Source: an uncultured Aeromonadaceae bacterium (GTDB taxonomy: Bacteria > Pseudomonadota > Gammaproteobacteria > Enterobacterales > Aeromonadaceae). Taken from it: a stretch of 64,000 nucleotides of DNA. Position numbers and translations under genes: made by a program. Positions 20,040 through 28,343 of this stretch are shown in pieces (the first letter of the stretch is position 1; every line of letters starts with the position of its first letter). Under the pieces are notes generated by a model, which saw only the letters and a list, made by a program, of their open reading frames with translations, made no database searches and had not been told where the DNA came from. The DNA lies in assembly GCA_945957385.1 (NCBI GenBank), contig CAMFKP010000006.1, forward strand, positions 1-64,000, read 5' to 3'.

Positions 20040-20993
20040 TCAACGGATACGTGCAACTTCGATACTCGCCATCATGTCGGCAAGCTGTTTATGATCGGCA
20101 ATCCCGACCCCGATTTGTGTCACGGCCAGCGCCGAGACCGCCGAAGCCAGACGCAAGGTCTGCTCCGGGTCCCAATGCTGGTTCAAGCCCCAGGCAAAGC
20201 CGGCCACCATGGAGTCACCGGCACCGACCGTGCTGACGACCGGCATGCGCGGCGGACGAGCCTGCCACCAGATATCCTTGGCCAGCCAGAGCACGCCATC
20301 GGCCCCTCGCGATACCACCACGTGCTCGATCTGATAACGGGCCTGCAGCGCCTCCGCGGCGGCCATCAACGCCTCACTGTCCGCCAGCGGTTCACCCGCC
20401 CAGTCGGCCAGTTCATGTTCATTCGGCTTGATCAGCCAGGGACGCGCCTCAAGGCCGGCAGACAAGGCGGCGCCACTGCTGTCAAACAGCACACGCTTGC
20501 CCGCATCACGCAGCGTGCGCAACCACTGTTGCAGACGCTGTGGGCTGACACCGCGCGGCAGACTGCCGGCCAGCACCACGTAGTCAACGCCGGCACACAA
20601 CGTCAGCAGTTGCTGCTCGAAGTGTTGCAGTCCGGTCTCGTCGACCTCGACCCCGGGAAAGTTCAAATCCGTCACCCGACCATCTTGCTCGACCAGCTTG
20701 ACGTTGATGCGGGTGGCGCCTGGGACAACCAGAAACGCATCCTCGAGCGCCTGCTCCTGACACAGAGCATGGAACGGCGCCTGGTTCTCGGCGCCGAGGA
20801 AACCGCCGACCCGGACGTGTGCCCCCAGGTCTTTCAATACGCGCGCAACATTGATGCCCTTACCCGCCGGATGCAGATGGCCTGCGTTCATCAGGTTGAC
20901 GACACCGGGCTGCAGCAGATCGAGATGCCCGGTCAGATCCAGTGCCGGATTGGGTGTCAGCGTCAGCAGCGGTGCCGGAGTGTATTGGCTCAT
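20040..20993 (-). CDS. fruK: 1-phosphofructokinase
   Basis: LTLTPNPALDLT...GKGINVARVLKDLGAHV; PfkB motif VGAGDSMVAGFAWG. Confidence 0.95.
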   Translation of the reverse strand: MSQYTPAPLLTLTPNPALDLTGHLDLLQPGVVNLMNAGHLHPAGKGINVARVLKDLGAHVRVGGFLGAENQAPFHALCQEQALEDAFLVVPGATRINVKLVEQDGRVTDLNFPGVEVDETGLQHFEQQLLTLCAGVDYVVLAGSLPRGVSPQRLQQWLRTLRDAGKRVLFDSSGAALSAGLEARPWLIKPNEHELADWAGEPLADSEALMAAAEALQARYQIEHVVVSRGADGVLWLAKDIWWQARPPRMPVVSTVGAGDSMVAGFAWGLNQHWDPEQTLRLASAVSALAVTQIGVGIADHKQLADMMASIEVARIR

Positions 20994-22129
20994 TCTCCCG
21001 CTCCTTCGCCGAGGCCGGCGGCAATCGCCTGACCAATCTTCTCCAGCGCCAGCGGTGCATCGCTACCGTCGGCAGTAAAGTGCAGGCGGTGGCCTTGACG
21101 CACACCGAGGCTGACCAGCTTCATCAGACTCTTGGCATTGACCGGCTTGGCATCGCCGTCCAGATTGGCGACCCAAATCTGGCTTTCGAACTCTTTCACC
21201 GTCTTGACCAGCATGGCGCTCGGGCGAGCATGCAACCCATGCGGGTTGACGATGGTAAAGGTGGCTTCGTGACCGGTTGGAGCGATGATTTGCGGTACAG
21301 CACCCAGCATGGCGGGAACCGCCGCCAGATCCGCGCGCCACAGTTCATCGATGCGGCGCGCCGCCAGCAGCTCAATTACCGCACTCAACACCGCCTGGTG
21401 CTGGCTATCACGGGCCGCGATCAGCAACAGTCCCTGCACCGCCTGACCTGCCACCTCGAACGGCGCGGCGCAGCGCACCAGTGCGACAGCGGTGCGATGC
21501 ACATCATCAGCAACGCGCGCCAGCCACAGCCCCTGGCCGGCAGCCAGCGGGGCCTCGGCCACTACGGACTGGACAGCCACAGGGCCGATCGCACCGGCAT
21601 TGGCCAACAACCCCGCCGCCGCCGCCTGCAGTGTCAGCAGATCACGCGCCGGAAAAGCATCCAGCAGCGTGCTGGCATCCAGCAACAGCGGTTGGGATTG
21701 CTGTTCGCCATTCAGCAGGGCCGTCAATGACTCGGCCGAGGCGACGGTGCGCAGCTGCTCGGCAACGCTTTCATCGGACAGCACACGCGTCAACTGACGC
21801 AGGATGCCGAGGTGTTCATCTGATTTAGCGGCGATGCCGATCACCACATACGCCTTCTGCCCTTCGGCCCACTCGATGCCCTCGGCAAAGTGCAGCACTT
21901 TGACACCGGTCTGTTGCACCTGATCCCGGGTATCGGTGGTGCCATGGGGAATGGCGATGCCGCTACCCAGGTAGGTGGCGGTTTGGGCTTCGCGGCGCAG
22001 CATGCCGTCCACATAACCGGCGGCGACCAGACCGGCCTCGGTCAAACAGGCCGCGACCTGGCGAATGGCATCCTGCTTGTCGGTGGCCTTGGCCCCTAAA
22101 CGCACATCTTGCTGTTGCAGCGTCAACAT
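20990..22129 (-). CDS. fruB: PTS fructose IIA/HPr fusion protein
   Basis: IIA active site YLGSGIAIPHGTTDTRDQV; HPr domain NPHGLHARPSAMLVKTVKEF. Confidence 0.95.
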   Translation of the reverse strand: MLTLQQQDVRLGAKATDKQDAIRQVAACLTEAGLVAAGYVDGMLRREAQTATYLGSGIAIPHGTTDTRDQVQQTGVKVLHFAEGIEWAEGQKAYVVIGIAAKSDEHLGILRQLTRVLSDESVAEQLRTVASAESLTALLNGEQQSQPLLLDASTLLDAFPARDLLTLQAAAAGLLANAGAIGPVAVQSVVAEAPLAAGQGLWLARVADDVHRTAVALVRCAAPFEVAGQAVQGLLLIAARDSQHQAVLSAVIELLAARRIDELWRADLAAVPAMLGAVPQIIAPTGHEATFTIVNPHGLHARPSAMLVKTVKEFESQIWVANLDGDAKPVNAKSLMKLVSLGVRQGHRLHFTADGSDAPLALEKIGQAIAAGLGEGAGE

Positions 22130-22244
22130 GGTGTCTCACCTCGCTTAAATCACATCGGGTTGCTCCCTTCCTGTTCAGGTATAGAACCGGGCAAGAGCCG
22201 AAGCTAGCCGGACAGAGCCGGTTTTTAGCGCTTCAAATCACAAA

Positions 22245-22258
22245 TTAATCGTTTCAGC
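22245..22258. promoter_or_regulatory. Putative Cra/FruR site 1
   Basis: TTAATCGTTTCAGC (reverse complement GCTGAAACGATTAA) between fruB and cra. Confidence 0.75.
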
Positions 22259-22266
22259 ATCAATGC

Positions 22267-22280
22267 TGGATCGTTTCAGT
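22267..22280. promoter_or_regulatory. Putative Cra/FruR site 2
   Basis: TGGATCGTTTCAGT, 22 bp from site 1 (about two helical turns), same orientation. Confidence 0.65.
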
Positions 22281-22377
22281 GATATATTCAAGCTCGTCAC
22301 GGCAAGGAGATTTCCTTATTATGACGCAGCGCACATTGTGAACAGGGCGCTACGTCGATCGCCTGCGGAGAAGCAAG

Positions 22378-23364
22378 ATGAAACTAGAAGATGTCGCCCG
22401 ACTCGCCGGGGTATCTCGCACCACAGCCAGTTATGTCATCAACGGCAAGGCGGAGCAGCACCGCATCAGTCCGCAGACCTGCGAGCGGGTAATGGCGGTG
22501 GTGCGGGAGCACAACTATCGACCGGATCAGGCCGCCGCGGCGTTGCGTCTTGGCAGCACCCGTCTGATCGGCTTTATCCTGCCGGATCTGGAAAACCAGA
22601 GTTATGCACGGCTGGCCAAGCTGCTTGAAGCCCGCGCCCGGGAACAGGGATTTCAGCTGATCATCACCTGTTCAGATGACGATCCCGCCACCGAGATGGC
22701 GCTGGCGGATATTCTGGTGGCACGCCGTATCGACGCCCTGCTGGTCTCCAGTGTGCTGGAGGCGCAACACCCCTTCTATGCCAACATGCAGGCGCGCGGC
22801 ACGCCGGTGATCGCCCTTGACCGGGCGCTGGACCCGGCCCTGTTTGCCTCGGTGATCAGCGAGGATCTACAAGGCGCCCAACAGCTGACTGCGTCGCTGT
22901 TGACGACAGCACCGGCCAGCATCGGCTTGCTGGGCGCCGTCGCCGAGATGGCGGTTTCACGGCAACGGGAGCAAGGTTTTCGCGCCGCACTGGCCGCGAT
23001 GGCACCACAGCTGCAGCCCGATTGCCGCTACGGAGCCCACTTCAGCCGCGATGTTGGCGCCAGCGTGTGCCAACAATGGCTGGATGAAGGCACCCTGCCC
23101 GAGGCGCTGGTGACCACCTCCTATGTGCTGCTAGAAGGGGTGCTGGACGTGCTGGCGGCCCATCCCCAAAAGCTGGCCGCGATGCGGCTGGCGACCTTCG
23201 GCGATAACCGGCTGCTCGACTTCCTGCCGGTACGGGTCAATGCCCTGCCACAACAATTCCCGCTGATTGCAGAGCGGGCGCTGCAGCTGACGCTGGCCGC
23301 AACACAGCAGGATTACAGACCCGGTATCCAGGTCATCCCGCGGCTACTGAAGGTACGCAGTTAA
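22378..23364 (+). CDS. cra: LacI-family regulator Cra/FruR
   Basis: MKLEDVARLAGVSRTTASYVINGKAEQHRIS; divergent from fruBKA. Confidence 0.93.
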   Translation: MKLEDVARLAGVSRTTASYVINGKAEQHRISPQTCERVMAVVREHNYRPDQAAAALRLGSTRLIGFILPDLENQSYARLAKLLEARAREQGFQLIITCSDDDPATEMALADILVARRIDALLVSSVLEAQHPFYANMQARGTPVIALDRALDPALFASVISEDLQGAQQLTASLLTTAPASIGLLGAVAEMAVSRQREQGFRAALAAMAPQLQPDCRYGAHFSRDVGASVCQQWLDEGTLPEALVTTSYVLLEGVLDVLAAHPQKLAAMRLATFGDNRLLDFLPVRVNALPQQFPLIAERALQLTLAATQQDYRPGIQVIPRLLKVRS

Positions 23365-23431
23365 TCGCATACCGGTTTAAACCTACCCGAAGTCAGCCCG
23401 GGCAACGCGTCGGGCCACCAAGGAGTTACTG

Positions 23432-23893
23432 ATGAAAATTGCCGTTGCCAGCGATCACGCCGGCTTTGCATTGAAACAACAGGTTGCAGCCCAACTGGCC
23501 GAGATGGGGCACGAAGTGCTGGATTTCGGTGCCTACGATGAACAGGCCTGCGACCTGCCGGACAGCGTTTACCCGGCCGCCCAGGCCGTCAGCCAGGGCG
23601 TGGTCGAGCGCGGGATCTTCATTGACGGCGTCGGTTACGGCAGCGCCTTGATCGCCAACAAGCTGCCGGGCGTGTTCGCCGCCGTCTGTCAGGATCCGTT
23701 CTGTGCCGGCCTGGCACGCTCGCACAGTGACAGTAATGTGCTCTGTCTTGGCGGCAAGCTGATCGGCGCCGCAATCGCCACCGAAATCGTGCGCGTCTGG
23801 ATGACCACCGACATGCTGACCGAAGCCAAGTACCAGCGCCGGGTCGACAAGGTCAAGGCCATCGACCAGAAGCACAGAACCTGCACGCCCTAA
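23432..23893 (+). CDS. RpiB/LacA/LacB-family sugar-phosphate isomerase-like protein
   Basis: MKIAVASDHAGFALK...LDFGAY...DGVGYGSALIANKLPGVFAAVC. Confidence 0.88.
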   Translation: MKIAVASDHAGFALKQQVAAQLAEMGHEVLDFGAYDEQACDLPDSVYPAAQAVSQGVVERGIFIDGVGYGSALIANKLPGVFAAVCQDPFCAGLARSHSDSNVLCLGGKLIGAAIATEIVRVWMTTDMLTEAKYQRRVDKVKAIDQKHRTCTP

Positions 23894-23897
23894 CCAC

Positions 23898-23926
23898 CAG
23901 GCTCCAGCGGGAGCCTGTTTCATTTT
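23898..23926 (+). terminator. Intrinsic terminator
   Basis: CAGGCTCC-agc-GGGAGCCTG followed by TTTCATTTT. Confidence 0.75.
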
Positions 23927-24064
23927 CCGCGGTTCATGGCCGTTTCCGGCTTGGGATTCAGCCCAAATTTCAGCCACGTCTCGCATCGTGTTTGTGGCTG
24001 CTGACTCACATAAGCATCATTCGAGACTTGTCGTCGCCCAGGCTATTTCACTAGTTTGGCACAA

Positions 24065-24078
24065 GCTGAAACGATTCA
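24065..24078. promoter_or_regulatory. Putative Cra/FruR site upstream of DUF4432 gene
   Basis: GCTGAAACGATTCA; 13 of 14 bases identical to the strongest fru site. Confidence 0.65.
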
Positions 24079-24110
24079 TCTTGTACCCAATAGCCTACCT
24101 GGAGACAAAC

Positions 24111-25331
24111 ATGATCAAACCGCTCACCTCTGCCATCCTGCTGGCGCTGGCCAGTTTCTCTACCCATGCCGCCGAGTTTGTCCTGACTGACGCCGCCAGC
24201 GGGCGCGATGTCGGTAACTGGCAAGTCAGTAGCAAAAGCCTGGGCATCCAGACCGCAACGCCCTTCAGTATCGAAAAACGCCGGCTGCACGGTGGCAAAC
24301 AGGAAGGCGTCGATATTCTGGTGGTCAACAACGGCGTCATGACGATCACCCTGGTCCCGACCCGTGGCATGGGGATTTATCAGGTGAAGAGTGGCGCGCT
24401 GCGCCTCGGTTGGGACTCGCCGGTCAAGGAGATCGTCAATCCGGCCTACATCGACCTGGAGAGCCGCAATGGTCTGGGCTGGCTGGATGGCTTCAACGAG
24501 ATGATGGTGCGCTGTGGCTATGAGTGGACCGGTCACCCCGGGATCGACGATAACGGCCAGCTGCTGAGCCTGCATGGCCGCGTGCAGAACACACCCGCCT
24601 CCAGCGTCAAAGTCATCATCGAGGATAAGGCTCCGCACCGTATCCGCATTCTGGGCGAAGTCAGTGAACGCACGTTCAAGAAGGCCGAACTGGTGACCGC
24701 CACCGAGCTGAGTGTCGAACCGGGCAGCAATCGCTTCGAACTGCACGATGCGCTGACCAATCGCGCCGATTACGAGGATGAATACCAGATCATCTACCAC
24801 AGCAACTTCGGGACGCCGATTCTCGAGGCCGGCGCCCAATTCATCGCCGCTGCCAGCGAGATCTCGCCGTTTAACGATTATGCCAAGGCCGGCCTGCACA
24901 GCTGGCAAACCTATCTGCCGCCAACCAAGGGGTTTGACGAGATGGTATTCAACCTCAAGCCCAAGGGTGACAAAGCGGGCCAGTCGTTAGCCGTGCTGCT
25001 CAACAAGGCCGCCGATGCCGGCGTCGCCGTCGGCTATAACATCCGGCAACTGCCGGTGCTGACGCTGTGGAAAAACACGGACACCCGGCAGCAAGGCTAT
25101 GTCACCGGCATCGAACCGGGCACCAGCTATGCCTACAACACCAAATACCAGCGGCCATTGGGACTGGTACCCAAGATCCAGCCTGGAGAGACCAAACATT
25201 TCGATCTCAGCTACACGGTGCTGCGCAATGCCAGTGAGACCGCGGCTGCCGTCGCCGAGGTGGCTCATCTGCAGGGTACTGAGCCGGTACGTGAAATCAG
25301 CGAACCGCTGGTCGATCTGAGCAAGAAGTGA
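24111..25331 (+). CDS. Secreted DUF4432 / aldose-1-epimerase-like protein
   Basis: Signal peptide MIKPLTSAILLALASFSTHAAE; VPTRGMGIYQVKSGALRLGWDSP and FNEMMVRCGYEWTGHPG. Confidence 0.8.
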   Translation: MIKPLTSAILLALASFSTHAAEFVLTDAASGRDVGNWQVSSKSLGIQTATPFSIEKRRLHGGKQEGVDILVVNNGVMTITLVPTRGMGIYQVKSGALRLGWDSPVKEIVNPAYIDLESRNGLGWLDGFNEMMVRCGYEWTGHPGIDDNGQLLSLHGRVQNTPASSVKVIIEDKAPHRIRILGEVSERTFKKAELVTATELSVEPGSNRFELHDALTNRADYEDEYQIIYHSNFGTPILEAGAQFIAAASEISPFNDYAKAGLHSWQTYLPPTKGFDEMVFNLKPKGDKAGQSLAVLLNKAADAGVAVGYNIRQLPVLTLWKNTDTRQQGYVTGIEPGTSYAYNTKYQRPLGLVPKIQPGETKHFDLSYTVLRNASETAAAVAEVAHLQGTEPVREISEPLVDLSKK

Positions 25332-25432
25332 TACCTCAAGGGGCGCAACACGCGCCCCGCCTTCTGGCGCAACGGCGGCTACGACATCCCCCGCGCTGGC
25401 CGCAACCGGCCTGGCCTAACCCAGTCTTGCAA

Positions 25433-25873
25433 CTAGCAACACAACCCGTGCAGATAACGGGCAAAATCGCGGGTCGCCTCCAGATCAAAACTGCCATCGG
25501 CACGCTTCGTCGTTCTCAGGTATTGATACAGTGCCACCAGCAGCTTCAATGCCTTCTCATTGGAGAGCGGGGTATCGGCATCCAGTTGTTCCAATGCCAG
25601 CATCAACGCCTCTTCAAGCGCCGGCATATCCACCACCTCAGCCTGGCGGTATTGAAAGCCCTGACCGGTCGCCAGCCACTCCAGCGAACAATTGGCCTGG
25701 CGGGCGATCTGGTTAGCGCGCGAGAGTGTCGGTTCACTACCGTTCAGGTATTTGCGGATCATCGCCTCGGACAGGCCAACACGCCGCGAAAAGGCCGAGA
25801 CACTCTCATGCCCAATCAGCACTCGCAGGCGATCGGCAAAGCTGTTTTCGGTTTCCGGCGTGGCACAGGACAT
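25433..25873 (-). CDS. HTH (Xre/Cro-like) transcriptional regulator
   Basis: HTH SVSAFSRRVGLSEAMIRKYLNGSEPTLSRANQIARQANCSLEWLATGQ. Confidence 0.8.
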   Translation of the reverse strand: MSCATPETENSFADRLRVLIGHESVSAFSRRVGLSEAMIRKYLNGSEPTLSRANQIARQANCSLEWLATGQGFQYRQAEVVDMPALEEALMLALEQLDADTPLSNEKALKLLVALYQYLRTTKRADGSFDLEATRDFARYLHGLCC

Positions 25874-25918
25874 GAAAAACTCCGTTTCAGACGACAATTA
25901 TCGAACTTTAGTATTGAT

Positions 25919-25940
25919 TTCTCGCACCATAGTACGAGAA
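25919..25940. promoter_or_regulatory. Candidate operator between HTH regulator and AKR-GlcG-AKR operon
   Basis: TTCTCGCAC-cata-GTACGAGAA, 9-bp arms with one mismatch. Confidence 0.5.
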
Positions 25941-25987
25941 GCTATCGGCTACGCTAGTGTAGCAAAGGAACCCTTCTGGAGAAGAGC

Positions 25988-26962
25988 ATGAACCCGTCAT
26001 TTGTGTTGCAACGTGCATTACCGACCAGCAGCCGGCTGGTATTTGGGTGTATGGGTCTGGGTGGTAGCTGGGACGCCCAGCCGATCGGAGCCGACGAACT
26101 GCGCCATGCGGCCGCCGCGGTCGACGCCGCCCTCGAGATTGGCATCACGCTGTTTGACCATGCCGACATTTATACCCTCGGCAAGGCGGAACAGGTGTTC
26201 GGCCGCTTGTTGAAACAGGATCCGACGCTGCGCGAACGGCTGCTGTTGCAATCCAAGTGCGGGATCCGCTTCGCCGATGCCAACGGCCCGAAACGTTATG
26301 ACCTGTCGCGCGAGTACATCCTGGCCAGCGTCGACGGCATACTGCAACGTCTGGGCACCGAGTATCTGGATGTGCTGCTGTTGCACCGCCCGGATCCGTT
26401 GATGGATGCCGAGGAGATCGCCGAAGCCTGGCACCAACTGAAGGCCAGCGGCAAGGTGCGTCACCTCGGTGTCTCTAACATGCACAGCGGCCAGATGGCC
26501 CTGCTGCAACAGGCATTGCCGGAACCGCTGGTCGCCAATCAGCTGGAGATGAGTCTGCTCAAGCACGACTGGATCGAAAACGGCACCTGCTTCAATGACG
26601 ATCAAGGCAAGGGCGGCCGGGTCTGGAGCGATACGCTGCAGTACTGTCAGCGCCATGGCATTCAACTGCAAGCCTGGGGCGCCTTGGCGCGCGGCTGGTA
26701 CAGCGGTGCCGCACCGCAGGATGCTCCGGCCGCCGTGCACGCCACCGCCACCTTGGTGCAACAGCTGGCAGCACAGCATAACGTCGCGGCAGAAAGCCTG
26801 CTGCTGGCCTGGTTGCTGCGTCATCCGGCGGGGATCCAGCCGGTGATCGGCACCGCCCACCCCGGCCGCATCGGCGCCTGTGGCGCCGCACTGCAGGTGA
26901 AACTGAGCCGCGAAGAGTGGTATCGACTGTATGTCACCGCGCGCGGTCTGGAGCTGCCATGA
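25988..26962 (+). CDS. Aldo/keto reductase
   Basis: GCMGLGGSWD...FDHADIYTLGKAEQVFGRLLK; LLHRPDPLMDAEEIAEAW. Confidence 0.9.
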   Translation: MNPSFVLQRALPTSSRLVFGCMGLGGSWDAQPIGADELRHAAAAVDAALEIGITLFDHADIYTLGKAEQVFGRLLKQDPTLRERLLLQSKCGIRFADANGPKRYDLSREYILASVDGILQRLGTEYLDVLLLHRPDPLMDAEEIAEAWHQLKASGKVRHLGVSNMHSGQMALLQQALPEPLVANQLEMSLLKHDWIENGTCFNDDQGKGGRVWSDTLQYCQRHGIQLQAWGALARGWYSGAAPQDAPAAVHATATLVQQLAAQHNVAAESLLLAWLLRHPAGIQPVIGTAHPGRIGACGAALQVKLSREEWYRLYVTARGLELP

Positions 26963-27381
26963 TGCTCTGCCCATTACGCCTGCAGCCGCTGTTGCAAGCA
27001 CTGCTGGTTCAACAACAGGCGGCCGGAGCGGCGATCAGTCTGGCCATCAGTGACAGTCACGGTGAGCTGCTGCATTTCACGCGCATGGCCGGTGCCAGCC
27101 TGCACAGTGGGGAGTTGGCGCGCAACAAAGCCTATACCGCCGCCCGCGATCGCCAAGCGACACGCGATCTCGGCGCCTGGAGCCGTAGCTCAGGACGAAC
27201 CCTGAACTACTGGAGCGATGCGCGATTTACCGGCTTTGCCGGCGGGGTGCCCATCTGGCAGCAAGGGACCGTCGTTGCCGCCATCGGCATCAGCGGTCTC
27301 AGCGAAGAGGAAGACCATCAGCTGGCAGAACAGCTGGCCAGCGCCCTGCATGACCTGCTGACAACCGAGGAGTCTGCCTGA
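26959..27381 (+). CDS. GlcG/HbpS-family protein
   Basis: GAAISLAISDSHGELLHFTRMAGASLHSGELARNKAYTAA...GGVPIW; ATGA overlap with upstream AKR gene. Confidence 0.8.
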   Translation: MMLCPLRLQPLLQALLVQQQAAGAAISLAISDSHGELLHFTRMAGASLHSGELARNKAYTAARDRQATRDLGAWSRSSGRTLNYWSDARFTGFAGGVPIWQQGTVVAAIGISGLSEEEDHQLAEQLASALHDLLTTEESA

Positions 27382-27382
27382 G

Positions 27383-28279
27383 ATGGAGTACCGTCAATTT
27401 GGCCACAGCGGGCTGAACGTCTCGCTGTTGGGGTTGGGGGCCGGTCAGATCGGCGATGCACGCCTGAGTGAGTCAGACGTTGCTCACCTGCTGCATTTTG
27501 CTGTTGATCAGGGCATCACCCTCCTGGATACCGCCCGTGGTTATGGCCTGTCGGAAGAACGGATAGGCCGCCATCTGGCCAACAAGCGCCACCAGCTGGT
27601 GCTCTCCACCAAGCTGGGCTACGACATGCCAGATCATGCCGACTGGAGCGCCGGTTGCATCACCGCAGGTGTTGAGGCCGCACTACAGCGACTGCAAACC
27701 GACTACCTGGATATTGTCCACCTGCACTCCTGTTCGCTGGAGGTGCTGCAACGCGGCGAAGTCATTACTGCACTGCAAGCCGCCCAGCAAGCCGGCAAGG
27801 TGCGCGTCATCGCTTACTCAGGAGAAAACGCCGAGTTACGCTGGGCTGTGCACAGCGGACTGTTTGGTAGCGTCGAGCACTCGCTCAACCTGTGTGATCA
27901 GCGGGTTATTGATGATCCGCTGCCACAGGCGCAGGCGGCAGGACTCGGTGTCATCGCCAAACGACCTATCGGTAATGCTCCGTGGCGCTTTGCCAGCTGC
28001 CCGGTAGGTGAGTATGCCGAAGAGTACTGGTGGCGTTGGCACACCATGAGCCAGCGTGAGCCAGAGTTGTTACCGGCCGGAATGGATTGGCAGACACTGG
28101 CACTGCGCTTTAGTGCCTACACGCCAGGCGTCAGCAGTATCATCGTTGGCACCACCAACCCCAGTCATCTGAGGCACAATCTACAGCAGCTCTCGGCTCC
28201 TCTGCCCCCGGACGTCTATCAACGACTACGGGACGCCTTTACCCGTCACGATCCGGGCTGGTGGTACGGTCAGGTTTAA
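27383..28279 (+). CDS. Aldo/keto reductase
   Basis: GLGAGQIGDARLSESDV...GITLLDTARGYGLSEERIGRHL; LDIVHLHSC. Confidence 0.9.
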   Translation: MEYRQFGHSGLNVSLLGLGAGQIGDARLSESDVAHLLHFAVDQGITLLDTARGYGLSEERIGRHLANKRHQLVLSTKLGYDMPDHADWSAGCITAGVEAALQRLQTDYLDIVHLHSCSLEVLQRGEVITALQAAQQAGKVRVIAYSGENAELRWAVHSGLFGSVEHSLNLCDQRVIDDPLPQAQAAGLGVIAKRPIGNAPWRFASCPVGEYAEEYWWRWHTMSQREPELLPAGMDWQTLALRFSAYTPGVSSIIVGTTNPSHLRHNLQQLSAPLPPDVYQRLRDAFTRHDPGWWYGQV

Positions 28280-28285
28280 GCGGAT

Positions 28286-28320
28286 AAAAAAACGCCCCGC
28301 GGCACTCGCCAGCGGGGCGT
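28286..28320 (-). terminator. Terminator of the glycosidase operon
   Basis: Minus strand ACGCCCCGC...GCGGGGCGTTTTTTT. Confidence 0.85.
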
Positions 28321-28343
28321 CGATTCAACGTAGACCGAATCCG

